A DNA stretch of 9,637 nucleotides from Actinomycetota bacterium (GTDB lineage: Bacteria > Actinomycetota > Acidimicrobiia > Acidimicrobiales > Ilumatobacteraceae). The stretch lies in assembly GCA_009703975.1 (NCBI GenBank), contig WLFB01000029.1:1-9637 (forward strand), given 5' to 3'. Made by a program: the position numbers and the translations under genes. The notes under the pieces were generated by a model. That model worked only from the letters and a program-made list of their open reading frames with translations, did no database searches and was not told the DNA's origin. Shown here piece by piece: positions 1 through 7,209 of the stretch (within the stretch, counting starts at the first letter, position 1; every line of letters starts with the position of its first letter).

Positions 1-405
1 GTCTTTTCTTATTTCCGCGACCCATACAGCGACGAAATCGAAAAAACGTACGCCGAACATTGGGAGCAGTACCTTAAGAATCCAAAAGTCAAAAATCTGA
101 TTGTTTTTCTGGACAATCCATATATGCAAGGTTCAAGATTCCCATCTTTGATCAGTGGGCCGTCGGATCAATCACGCTCTCGTTCAGAACAATTGCGTAA
201 CGAATTGCGATTTACATACCTTCAAGATCTTCAGAGAAAGTACAGCAACCTCACAATCGTTGATCCTTTTGACTCGTTGTGTGATCAAGAAACTTGCTTT
301 GGTGGCAAGAACGGAAAGGTTTGGTATCTAGACGAGGATCACTTAACAGTCTCGGGTGCAGCCCAACTTGAATCCGTCCTCTTCAAACTCCTGTCAAAGA
401 TCTGA
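1..405 (+). CDS. C-terminal part of an SGNH-type acyltransferase (partial, 5' end outside window)
   Basis: The frame is open from base 1 and ends at the TGA at 403-405, giving 134 visible residues. The end carries a pattern typical of the C-terminal SGNH hydrolase-like domain of OafA/YrhL-type O-acyltransferases: a 'D-x-L-C' segment (DSLCDQETC), then a Tyr-Leu-Asp stretch and 'DEDHLTVSGA', where the Asp and His of a DxxH pair would belong to the catalytic triad and the Gly-Ala follows. Such enzymes acetylate or acylate cell-surface polysaccharides and usually have an N-terminal acyltransferase-3 membrane domain, which would lie upstream of this window. The catalytic Ser block is also outside. 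The stop codon coincides with the break in the minus-strand nucleotidyltransferase remnant, so the gene's 3' edge may be a recombination junction. Family assignment is fairly secure; substrate is unknown. Confidence 0.72.
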   Translation, partial: VFSYFRDPYSDEIEKTYAEHWEQYLKNPKVKNLIVFLDNPYMQGSRFPSLISGPSDQSRSRSEQLRNELRFTYLQDLQRKYSNLTIVDPFDSLCDQETCFGGKNGKVWYLDEDHLTVSGAAQLESVLFKLLSKI

Positions 406-499
406 TGACAACAAAATCGACAGCGTTGCGCGTTAACGCCGCAATCAGTTCAGTGAGACGTAGTTGTGGCTCAGCGGCCAAGTCGAGCGAGGCGAACAC
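383..499 (-). pseudogene. 5' remnant of a nucleotidyltransferase-type toxin gene overlapping the HTH gene
   Basis: A GTG at 499-497 opens a 38-codon frame that overlaps the end of the HTH gene by 29 bp and stops at TGA 385-383. Its residues 16-32 read LTELIAALTRNAVDFVV. This closely resembles the opening helix and first beta strand of nucleotidyltransferase-fold proteins (consensus like 'L..L..ALnrhgVdFVVIGGLA'), the type found as the second gene of many actinobacterial HTH-antitoxin / nucleotidyltransferase-toxin pairs. Similarity ends at the codon for Ile32 (ATC at 406-404). The expected Gly-Gly and the catalytic GSxxxxxD region are absent, and the frame runs seven more codons through the antisense of the acyltransferase end. 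I infer a truncated, non-functional toxin. The family call rests on only about 17 residues. Confidence 0.5.
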
Positions 500-791
500 G
501 CTCTCGCTCTTTGGCATTGAACTCTTCTAAAACTTTCGGATCAAGAGTTTTTTCAAACCGCTCACGAGTAATCGTGTGGGTATCAGGGCCCGACAAACCG
601 ATGCGCAGGTCAGAACCTGCAGCACGAATGATGCGCAACAAAGTATCTAAAGTCGGCGACCGTGTGCCCGCTTCATACATTGAAATCGCTGCTTGGCTGG
701 GCTTCGCTCTTCGCACAAGTTCGGCCTGTGAGATATTCGCATCGCGTCGTGCCCGACTAATGAGACTTCGCGAAAACAATTCTTTCGGCAC
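471..791 (-). CDS. XRE-family helix-turn-helix regulator, probable orphan antitoxin
   Basis: This is a DNA-binding protein of 106 residues when started at the GTG 791-789. An HTH_3/XRE domain occupies about residues 9-65: 'ISQAELVRRA' is helix 2, 'SQAAISMYEAGTRSPTLDTL' covers the recognition helix and the following helix. A charged C-terminal tail is rich in Arg and Glu. The frame is open further upstream to a TTG at 872 (133 aa), with an ATG at 833. I prefer 791 because a perfect TATAAT sits 6 nt before it, as expected for a leaderless actinobacterial gene; the longer N-terminal segment looks unlike a folded domain. The overlapping downstream frame is a truncated nucleotidyltransferase, so this is best read as the antitoxin/autorepressor of a decayed toxin-antitoxin pair, now possibly acting only as a repressor. 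Standalone regulator is the alternative. Confidence 0.72.
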   Translation of the reverse strand: MPKELFSRSLISRARRDANISQAELVRRAKPSQAAISMYEAGTRSPTLDTLLRIIRAAGSDLRIGLSGPDTHTITRERFEKTLDPKVLEEFNAKERERVRLARLGR

Positions 792-797
792 TTTATT

Positions 798-803
798 ATT
801 ATA
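798..803 (-). promoter_or_regulatory. -10 box (TATAAT) of a probable leaderless promoter for the HTH gene
   Basis: Read on the minus strand, TATAAT is followed by AATAAA and then the GTG of the HTH gene, so transcription would begin at or next to the G of the start codon. There is no convincing Shine-Dalgarno for this start. A possible -35, TTGAAA, lies 20 bp upstream, which is longer than ideal. If the TTG 872 start were used instead, this box would lie inside the coding region. Confidence 0.45.
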
Positions 804-881
804 TCGGATTAGATATACCGCATTTTCAATCATGCCCGCAATGTGTGAAACTTTTGCCGCAGTGGATGTCAAGTTTTGTGA

Positions 882-908
882 CGATTTCGCCAGCTGGCGA
901 CTAAATCG
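882..908. repeat. Long interrupted palindrome between the HTH gene and the dioxygenase gene
   Basis: The core TCGCCAGCTGGCGA (887-900) is a perfect 14-bp palindrome. It is flanked by CGATTT (882-887) on the left and AAATCG (903-908) on the right, which pair again across a 3-nt bulge. As RNA from the minus strand it would form a strong hairpin just after the dioxygenase gene, but no U-tract follows, so it is not a classic intrinsic terminator. As DNA it could be an operator for a dimeric regulator such as the adjacent XRE protein. A second, weaker inverted repeat (AGCTAA 924-929 / TTAGCT 934-939) overlaps the dioxygenase stop codon. Confidence 0.55.
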
Positions 909-937
909 CCAAGTGGATTGCCCAGCTAACGGTTTAG

Positions 938-2167
938 CTAGAGGCGGCGTAGGTATTCTGCGGCGGCTTCTGCACCAAGTTCGGCGAGTTGCTCTGCCTT
1001 GAATGCTTCGCGCATTTTTGATTTCGGATGAATGTAACCGGCACCAATTACAACTTCATCTTTACCGCACATCACATATCTAGAAATTCGTTGGCCATGC
1101 GGTGATAACGACTTCCATTGCTCATACGGCATCGAGCGAACAACTGCTTCGCTACGAAACCATGGCGCGAAATATTCGATGTTTGGCATCGCGCGCACAT
1201 CACGCGACAAATTTGGCGTTCCACCATGCCAGCAACGCAGGTCGCGAATGATTGCTGACCCGGCGGGTGCTGGGCAAAGTGTGCTGAGTTTCATCCACTC
1301 TGGTTCGTTGTACAAACTTGGGATTGGCTCACGCGAATTTTGAGTGCCAGGAATTTGTCGTATCGGACCATTCTCTGTTGTCAGATCAATCATTGGAAAA
1401 TTAATCGTCACTGCGGGGACTGGCATCTCGCGCATAGTTATTCGCCCGCTCGGATCGTGCGGCTCTGCCCAAGTGTTATCTGAATGTAGACCTTGATATT
1501 CGATTGACCCTGGCATCGCGATGTCGCCACCGCCGCCAATCACGATGTAATTTGGCGAACCGAAAATTGCTGTAATAATCGGAGTCGTCGTCGGCATATC
1601 AATTAATTCAACCCATTCATTTTTGTGCAACATGTGGCGCGATGCAGAACTGCTACCAAATGAATATCGATGAGGTAATCCACCGGCACCACCACCGACT
1701 GAGCAATCTGGATCAACTGCCAACATCTCGTCAATCGCACGGTTAGCAGCACTTCGCATTCGTACAAGTTGCTCAGGCCGAATTGCATCGGCGACTACAA
1801 CAAAACCATCGCGATGAAATAATTCAGCAGCACGTTCAACCTCAGATGGCGAAACAATTTCAAGACCACGAATGCCGTTGTGGTTCTTTAATCTCTCACG
1901 AAGTTTCGCCACATTTGGATCATTGAATTCACGTACCCAACCTGCACACGACGGGTCTCCTGCAACTAAATTTCTGTGCTCTGGAGTCGTTTCAATTTCG
2001 TTTTCTGGAGTATCAAGCCCGAGCGGATTGTCGTTGTACTTAATGTTTTCAGCGGATGCCCGATTGGCATGACCGTTCGGTGGCACCGATGAGTGCCAAC
2101 CCTGTCGACCGAATTCGATCGACTGCTTAGTTGCGGCATCCCACTTATCATCAACTTTGTAATCCAC
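938..2167 (-). CDS. Phytanoyl-CoA dioxygenase (PhyH) family Fe(II)/2-oxoglutarate oxygenase
   Basis: Predicted non-haem iron oxygenase hydroxylating an unknown substrate at the expense of 2-oxoglutarate and O2. The PhyH fold begins around 'ELFHRDGFVVVADAI', typical of family N-termini. The iron facial triad can be read as H-x-D in 'GLHSDNTWAE' and the distal His in 'CWHGGTPN', followed by 'SRDVRAMPNIEYFAPW', where an Arg would bind 2-oxoglutarate. The frame is open back to a TTG at 2257 (439 aa), which would overlap the upstream gene by 41 bp. Other candidates are a TTG at 2209 and a GTG at 2167 (409 aa). I chose 2167 because GAGG lies 5 nt before it, but the start is uncertain. It is last in the minus-strand cluster. 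The roughly 100-residue N-terminal extension before the core is of unknown role. Confidence 0.78.
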   Translation of the reverse strand: MDYKVDDKWDAATKQSIEFGRQGWHSSVPPNGHANRASAENIKYNDNPLGLDTPENEIETTPEHRNLVAGDPSCAGWVREFNDPNVAKLRERLKNHNGIRGLEIVSPSEVERAAELFHRDGFVVVADAIRPEQLVRMRSAANRAIDEMLAVDPDCSVGGGAGGLPHRYSFGSSSASRHMLHKNEWVELIDMPTTTPIITAIFGSPNYIVIGGGGDIAMPGSIEYQGLHSDNTWAEPHDPSGRITMREMPVPAVTINFPMIDLTTENGPIRQIPGTQNSREPIPSLYNEPEWMKLSTLCPAPAGSAIIRDLRCWHGGTPNLSRDVRAMPNIEYFAPWFRSEAVVRSMPYEQWKSLSPHGQRISRYVMCGKDEVVIGAGYIHPKSKMREAFKAEQLAELGAEAAAEYLRRL

Positions 2168-2216
2168 AACCACCTCGCCGATAGTAGACGAAATTAAATT
2201 TTCTGCCAATTTATAA

Positions 2217-2942
2217 TTAAAGCGCGAGAGTTGCCCGTGCGACGAGATCTGTACCAAAGGCTGTAAGAATCGCCAAATAACTTAAGCCTGTTGCCGCCAT
2301 CACTGCTGAGTAACTTCGCTCTTTCAATGCCGCGCGAGTCAACCACGCGAGGATGCCAGTAAGCGATGCACATCCAACCCAGAAATAACCAAGAACGCCA
2401 TTCCAGCCATCATCAATCGTGCCGTTGAGAACACTGATCATTCCAGTTGGCAAAATCATTACGAATATTTCGAGTGGCCAAATAACCAGCAACATATTTG
2501 TCAACTCATTAAGTAATTTGCGCGTCATTCCTGGCTGAACTAAATACCAATGGCCCAGCAGCATCAAATCTGTGACAGCACCGAGAAAAGCCGCACTAAC
2601 GAGCACACGCAATAGATCAACCAAATTCGCATCGTTGCTTGTGACTACCGAAGCAACTGAACCAATTGCGCCGATTGCCACTGCGACTAAATCAAATTTT
2701 GAAGATTTTTTGGCCAATGTCGCAAAGGCAATTAACGCAACTCCGATGCTGGCGATTTCGCGGATTAGAACTTTGTCAAAATAGAAACCCGCGGCAACTG
2801 CGAAAATCGCAAGCGAGCCAAAAACCCCACGCAAAAGTTTTGAATAGCCAATTGAGATTTCTTGACTACGAAGCGTGAACCAAAGAAATGCAATACCGCC
2901 GGTTGCCCACTGCAATAAAAATGTCGCGGCGTCTAGGCGCAT
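2217..2942 (-). CDS. Uncharacterised polytopic membrane protein with about 8 helices
   Basis: A 241-residue, very hydrophobic protein with about eight predicted membrane segments spread over its full length, short loops, and a Lys/Ser-rich loop near residue 80. A notable segment is 'LMLLGHWYLVQPGM', a Gly-His-Trp-Tyr motif inside or at the end of a helix, which may bind a ligand or metal but has no assigned function here. The ATG at 2942-2940 overlaps the TGA of the upstream peptidase gene (TGATG), so translation is probably coupled; an in-frame TTG immediately before it (2945) is less likely. The dioxygenase gene follows closely. I do not recognise the family with confidence. No signal peptide separate from the first helix is evident. 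Confidence 0.7.
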   Translation of the reverse strand: MRLDAATFLLQWATGGIAFLWFTLRSQEISIGYSKLLRGVFGSLAIFAVAAGFYFDKVLIREIASIGVALIAFATLAKKSSKFDLVAVAIGAIGSVASVVTSNDANLVDLLRVLVSAAFLGAVTDLMLLGHWYLVQPGMTRKLLNELTNMLLVIWPLEIFVMILPTGMISVLNGTIDDGWNGVLGYFWVGCASLTGILAWLTRAALKERSYSAVMAATGLSYLAILTAFGTDLVARATLAL

Positions 2943-4081
2943 CAACCGACAACAACTAGTGAGTGATCGACATTGTTCATTGAAATTGGGCCGGCATCAG
3001 TTGCGACGACAATGTCTTCAAGACGCATTCCCCATTTGCCTGGCAAATAAATGCCCGGCTCAACACTGAACGCGTGACCTGCGGCAATCGTTAACTTATT
3101 GCCACTGACCATGTAAGGCTCTTCATGCGCTTCCATTCCAATGCCATGACCTGTGCGGTGAATGAAAAAATCGCCAAACCCAGCATCATCAATAATTCTG
3201 CGCGCGGCAGCATCAACTGATTCGCAAGTTGCACCAACAACACCAGCTTTAACACCTGCAGCTTGTGCTGCGTGCAAAACAGAATATGCACTAGTAATTT
3301 TCCGAGACGGCGTACCGACAAATACACATCGAGTGATGTCGCTGCAATATCCGTTCATCGTGCCGCCAAAATCGCACAGCACTATTTCATTTTTTTGAAT
3401 AACTCGTGGGCCGGCATGGTGATGCGGGCTTGCAGCATTTTCGCCTGCGGCGACAATTGCGAAGTTGACGACATCATGACCTTGCTCAAGTAAGCGCGCC
3501 GAAATATCTGCGGAAACTTGTGCTTCGGTGCGACCAACGAGATCAATTTCGCCAGCCTGAAGTTGCATCGCTACACGATCGGCTGCTGCACCAGCTAGAC
3601 GAAGCGCCTCAATCTCATTTAAATCTTTGGCCATGCGCATTGTCCCGACAACATCAACTGCGCGAACAAATTTTGCATTCGTTACGAAACTCATCAACTC
3701 AACCAAGAACCTTGCCCACATTTGATCGCCAACTGCAATAGTTTTGGCGCCGACAAGAAGTTTGGCGACGATTGAAACTGGGTTTTCAGTTTCGCCCCAA
3801 GGCACGATGCGAAACACATCATCAAATGGCGTCACTCGAGGAGCTTCAAGCCTTGGAACAACTAACGCCGCCACCGACTCGTGAGTTACAACAAGCATTG
3901 TTAAACGCTCGAGTGGCATCGCGTAATAACCAGTCAGATACGGCAGATCATGACCGACACTAAGTATCGCGGCATCTATTGAAAGCCGTTGCATCTCTTG
4001 ACGCACGCGCGAGATTCGCGACGCATAAAGCGCACTCGAACTGAGAGTTTTGCTGCTGGTCATTTGCTGTCGAGTTTCCAT
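2942..4081 (-). CDS. M24-family Xaa-Pro aminopeptidase/dipeptidase
   Basis: Cytosolic dinuclear-metal peptidase cleaving Xaa-Pro bonds, of the PepQ/PepP type. It has an N-terminal creatinase-like domain ('ILSVGHDLPYLTGYYAMPLERL') and a C-terminal pita-bread domain. Taking the ATG at 4081 (379 aa), all five metal ligands are visible: D237 in 'LCDFGGT', D248 in 'CSDITR', H312 in 'HRTGHGIG', E341 in 'SVEPGIY' and E355 in 'RLEDIVV'. The 'SPHHHAGPR' segment carries the substrate-binding His. Length is normal. A TTG at 4102 and an ATG at 4063 are alternative starts; none has a clear Shine-Dalgarno. It lies 43 bp after the lipoate gene and is joined to the membrane protein gene by TGATG. The exact dipeptidase versus aminopeptidase specificity cannot be decided from sequence, and no direct link to lipoate metabolism is visible. 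Confidence 0.88.
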   Translation of the reverse strand: METRQQMTSSKTLSSSALYASRISRVRQEMQRLSIDAAILSVGHDLPYLTGYYAMPLERLTMLVVTHESVAALVVPRLEAPRVTPFDDVFRIVPWGETENPVSIVAKLLVGAKTIAVGDQMWARFLVELMSFVTNAKFVRAVDVVGTMRMAKDLNEIEALRLAGAAADRVAMQLQAGEIDLVGRTEAQVSADISARLLEQGHDVVNFAIVAAGENAASPHHHAGPRVIQKNEIVLCDFGGTMNGYCSDITRCVFVGTPSRKITSAYSVLHAAQAAGVKAGVVGATCESVDAAARRIIDDAGFGDFFIHRTGHGIGMEAHEEPYMVSGNKLTIAAGHAFSVEPGIYLPGKWGMRLEDIVVATDAGPISMNNVDHSLVVVG

Positions 4082-4124
4082 TGCAAATTGACCGTTATGC
4101 AATTTATTTTACGCATCGTGATGC

Positions 4125-5744
4125 TCATGATCGGATACTGACAAGTTGAACAGAAACAGTTTGCTCGGCGGCATGCTTGGCATGATAACTAGATCTTGTC
4201 AACGGACTCGCTTCAACATGCTTAATGCCAAGTTTTTCACCGAACTCTGCGTATGCCGAAAACTCTGAAGGGTCTGCCCACCGCACAACAGGCAGATGAT
4301 CTTGCGTTGGCCGTAAATATTGACCAATTGTGACAATCTGCACACCAACAGATGCCAGGTCGATCAGCGTTGCTTCAACTTCATCTTTGCTTTCGCCTAG
4401 ACCCAACATGAAACCAGATTTCGTGACTAGACCTGCGGCATGAGCACGAGCCAATACAGACAAACTTCGCGCGTAGCCGGCCGATGGGCGAACTTGGCGT
4501 TGCAAACGCGCGACTGTCTCAATGTTGTGATTCAAAACATCTGGTCGCTCAAGAAAAATTGACTCAAGCGCGTCAGAGCCTTTGGCGTCTGAAATTAAAG
4601 TTTCAACACGTGTCTTCGGCGAGATGCGTCGAATTTCACGAACGCATTGTGCGACATGCGCCATTCCGCCATCGGGTAAATCATCGCGCGCAACCATTGT
4701 CAAAACTGCGTGTTCGAGATTCATTTTAAGAACAGCTTGAGCAACACGAAGTGGCTCGCTCACATCGGGCGCAAGTGGTTTGCGTGTGTCAATTAAACAA
4801 AAGCCACATGCGCGCGTGCAACGCTCGCCGAGCACCATCATCGTTGCTGTGCCATCAGCCCAACACTCTGACAAATTCGGGCAACCTGCTTCTTCACAAA
4901 CTGTTACAAGATTCAAATCACGCAAAGTCTTTTTCGTTGCCAAGACTTCGGCACCATGACTCACATGAGGACGCAACCATTCGGGCTTACGTTCAGTGAT
5001 CTGGATTTTTGACTCAGCGTTGAAGTTTTCAGTTACTGCCGCCAACGCAACATCATGGCGATCAAAATTTCCGTTTGTCCAACGCTCAGCCGCCAATTGC
5101 GCAACCACATCTGCAACTTGCTGAACCGAAAAGTTGAAGCCAAGTTCGGCGAGCGACGTGACCGGGTAATCGGCGATGCCACAAGGCACGATGTGCTCGC
5201 GCATATAACTCAGATCTGTCGAAACGTTTAATGCAAGCCCATGCATTGTGCGCCCACGAGAAACTCGAACACCGATTGCACAAATCTTTTTCGGAGTTGC
5301 CGACTGATGATCAATCCAAACACCTGGGTAGCCGGCGAAACGTCCGGCATTAACAACACCAAGATGAGCAAGTGTGTCAATCACTAGTTGCTCAACACCG
5401 CAAACATAAGCCTGCATATCGGCCGGCCCACCAACACCATGTTTTGCCTCAAGCGAAAGTATTGGGTAGATAACTAGTTGGCCTGGGCCGTGATAAGTAA
5501 TATCACCGCCACGGTTGACTTTTACAAGTTCTGCGCCAACTTGCTCTGGGTCGCACTTAAGATTATTTTTCAGATCAGCACTCGGCCCATACGTGAAAAC
5601 ATGTGGATGCTCAAGCATCAACAAATGCTGGTTTGATGACTGCGAGAACATCGCAGTTTGTACTGCTAGCGCTTCGCGATAAGGCACTTTGCCAAGCCAA
5701 CGAATATTAAGTTTCGTTGTAACTTTTGTATCTACTCGCGACAC
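4125..5744 (-). CDS. lipBA: Fused octanoyltransferase-lipoyl synthase (LipB-LipA in one chain)
   Basis: A single uninterrupted 539-residue frame carries both steps of de novo lipoate synthesis. Residues about 10-225 are LipB, which moves octanoate from ACP to the lipoyl-domain lysine: 'RGGDITYHGPGQL' (78-90), the catalytic Lys in 'PKKICAIGVRVSR' (K153) and acyl-thioester Cys in 'IVPCGI' (C188). After a linker of about 25 residues, residues about 250-539 are the radical-SAM enzyme LipA: auxiliary-cluster cysteines C283, C288 and C294, the CxxxCxxC radical-SAM cluster at C309, C313 and C316, and the terminal 'RSSYHA' (517-522), whose Ser ligates the auxiliary cluster. The GTG start lies 3 nt after the E2 stop, with GGAG 9 nt upstream. 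Normally these are two adjacent genes. No catalytic residue appears lost, so both halves should be active. Confidence 0.93.
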   Translation of the reverse strand: MSRVDTKVTTKLNIRWLGKVPYREALAVQTAMFSQSSNQHLLMLEHPHVFTYGPSADLKNNLKCDPEQVGAELVKVNRGGDITYHGPGQLVIYPILSLEAKHGVGGPADMQAYVCGVEQLVIDTLAHLGVVNAGRFAGYPGVWIDHQSATPKKICAIGVRVSRGRTMHGLALNVSTDLSYMREHIVPCGIADYPVTSLAELGFNFSVQQVADVVAQLAAERWTNGNFDRHDVALAAVTENFNAESKIQITERKPEWLRPHVSHGAEVLATKKTLRDLNLVTVCEEAGCPNLSECWADGTATMMVLGERCTRACGFCLIDTRKPLAPDVSEPLRVAQAVLKMNLEHAVLTMVARDDLPDGGMAHVAQCVREIRRISPKTRVETLISDAKGSDALESIFLERPDVLNHNIETVARLQRQVRPSAGYARSLSVLARAHAAGLVTKSGFMLGLGESKDEVEATLIDLASVGVQIVTIGQYLRPTQDHLPVVRWADPSEFSAYAEFGEKLGIKHVEASPLTRSSYHAKHAAEQTVSVQLVSIRS

Positions 5745-5747
5745 GAA

Positions 5748-7151
5748 TTAGATCTCCGCTGACCAATCCTGTGTTTCAAGAACTCGCTTCACTTTTGCGA
5801 GAAATCCGGCTGCGTATGCTCCATCGAACGCACGGTGATCCCAACTCATTGCAAGATTACCAACTGGATGAATTGCAATACTCTCAGAACCATCGCTAAG
5901 TCGAGCGACAACTGGCTTGCGAATAATCGCATCGGTCGAAATAATTGCAACCTGTGGCTGATTAATGATTGGCATCGTAAGAACAGAGCCAGCAGATCCG
6001 TTATTTGAAATCGTAAATGTTCCACCTTGAATTTCGTCTGGGGTTAATTTCCGGCCGCGAGCACGCGTTGCAAGATCAGAAATTTCGCGAGCGATCGCAC
6101 GCAACCGCTTACCGTCTGCACTACGCACAACAGGCACCAACAAACCATTGAATTCAATATCAACCGCAATGCCTAGGTCGACATAATTGTGAACAACTAA
6201 CTTGTCGTCTTCGATACTCGCATTGAGATTTGGATATTCTGCCAATGCGTCAACAATTGCTCGAGCAATGAACGGAAGATAAGTCAGAGCAAAACCTTCT
6301 GATTGCTTCCATTGATCTTTAACTTGGTTTCTTGTTGCATCAACATTTGCATAGTCAACTTCGACAACGCTGAAAGCATGAGCACTGACCGCCTGCGACA
6401 TAATCATGTGCGCTGCAGTGAGTTTGCGAATTTTTGTGAGCGGAATAATTGTTTCGCGCTCTGAACTTTGCGTTAACTTTGGCGCTTGAACAACCGGTGG
6501 CTGCGAAGCTGGCGCAACAGCCTTTGCTGTTTGAACTACTGGCGCCGGCGCTTGAATTACTGGCGCTGTCGGCGCTGCGGCAACAGGTGCCAAAATTTGC
6601 GGCGCTGATCCATTTTTATCGATGTAGTCCAAAACATCTTCACGAGTAATTCGACTACCAGGACCGGTTCCGACAAGCGTGTTGACATCAATGCCGTGAT
6701 CCGCGACAAGTCGACGTACAACTGGCGAAAGTAATTTATTTGATGCGTTCGCCGGTAATTGAGTTCGTGTTGCGGTTGCAACATTTACAACTGGTAGTGC
6801 GGCGCGAATTGGCTCGGGTTGCACTACGGGTGCTTGAGCTACCGGCGCAGGCGCAACCGGCGCGACTATCGGCGCAGGCGCAACAACAGGCGCAGCCCCA
6901 GCACTTGCACTTGCACTTGCCGAACCAACAACTGCAATTACGGTGCCTACAGAAACCGTTTCACCTTCTTTGACACGAATCTCAGTCAGAGTGCCAGCAA
7001 CTGGAGATGGAACTTCAGTATCGACTTTGTCAGTTGAAACTTCAAACAATGGTTCGTCAGCAGCGACAGTATCGCCAACTTTTTTAAACCATCGTGTGAT
7101 TGTTCCCTCGGTGACAGTTTCGCCAAGTTGTGGAAGTGTGATATCAGCCAT
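5748..7151 (-). CDS. Dihydrolipoamide acyltransferase, E2 of a 2-oxoacid dehydrogenase complex (DlaT/SucB-like)
   Basis: Core of a pyruvate or 2-oxoglutarate dehydrogenase complex; transfers the acyl group from lipoyl-lysine to CoA. Domains in order: one lipoyl domain (1-75) with the modified lysine K42 in 'STDKVDTEVPSP'; a long Ala/Pro/Val-rich flexible linker (about 76-135); a peripheral-subunit-binding domain (about 138-177, 'SPVVRRLVADHGID'); a second Ala/Pro linker; and the catalytic domain ending with 'DHRAFDGAYAAGFL', which supplies H439 and D443. The catalytic C-terminus resembles mycobacterial DlaT, where E2 is also followed by lipB and lipA. There is one lipoyl domain, as in DlaT, rather than two or three. 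ATG start with GAAAGAG 6 nt upstream. Which oxoacid complex it serves cannot be settled, because E1 is not in the window. Confidence 0.92.
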   Translation of the reverse strand: MADITLPQLGETVTEGTITRWFKKVGDTVAADEPLFEVSTDKVDTEVPSPVAGTLTEIRVKEGETVSVGTVIAVVGSASASASAGAAPVVAPAPIVAPVAPAPVAQAPVVQPEPIRAALPVVNVATATRTQLPANASNKLLSPVVRRLVADHGIDVNTLVGTGPGSRITREDVLDYIDKNGSAPQILAPVAAAPTAPVIQAPAPVVQTAKAVAPASQPPVVQAPKLTQSSERETIIPLTKIRKLTAAHMIMSQAVSAHAFSVVEVDYANVDATRNQVKDQWKQSEGFALTYLPFIARAIVDALAEYPNLNASIEDDKLVVHNYVDLGIAVDIEFNGLLVPVVRSADGKRLRAIAREISDLATRARGRKLTPDEIQGGTFTISNNGSAGSVLTMPIINQPQVAIISTDAIIRKPVVARLSDGSESIAIHPVGNLAMSWDHRAFDGAYAAGFLAKVKRVLETQDWSAEI

Positions 7152-7157
7152 TTGATT

Positions 7158-7164
7158 CTCTTTC
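7158..7164 (-). promoter_or_regulatory. Ribosome binding site of the E2 gene (GAAAGAG)
   Basis: On the minus strand GAAAGAG ends 6 nt before the ATG at 7151. The identical heptamer precedes the E3 gene. The 58-bp gap between E3 and E2 is A/T-rich and holds an 8-bp direct repeat TTAAGATT (7179-7186 and 7190-7197, period 11) but no terminator hairpin, so the genes are probably co-transcribed. Confidence 0.6.
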
Positions 7165-7209
7165 TAACTAGTCATGATTTAAGATTAAATTAAGATTGTT
7201 TTTGGATCG

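Noticed and set aside
466..1002. 178-codon + strand frame opposite the HTH gene and the dioxygenase end
   Set aside because: It is antisense to genes with clear domain signatures and its translation is Arg-rich with no recognisable domain.
938..2257. Dioxygenase start at TTG 2257
   Set aside because: It would overlap the membrane-protein gene by 41 bp without a visible Shine-Dalgarno; an internal GTG at 2167 has a better upstream sequence, though this is not certain.
6740..7155. Three + strand frames opposite the E2 lipoyl and linker region
   Set aside because: They mirror the Ala/Pro-rich linker DNA; their Gln/Leu/Arg-rich translations are low-complexity antisense products.
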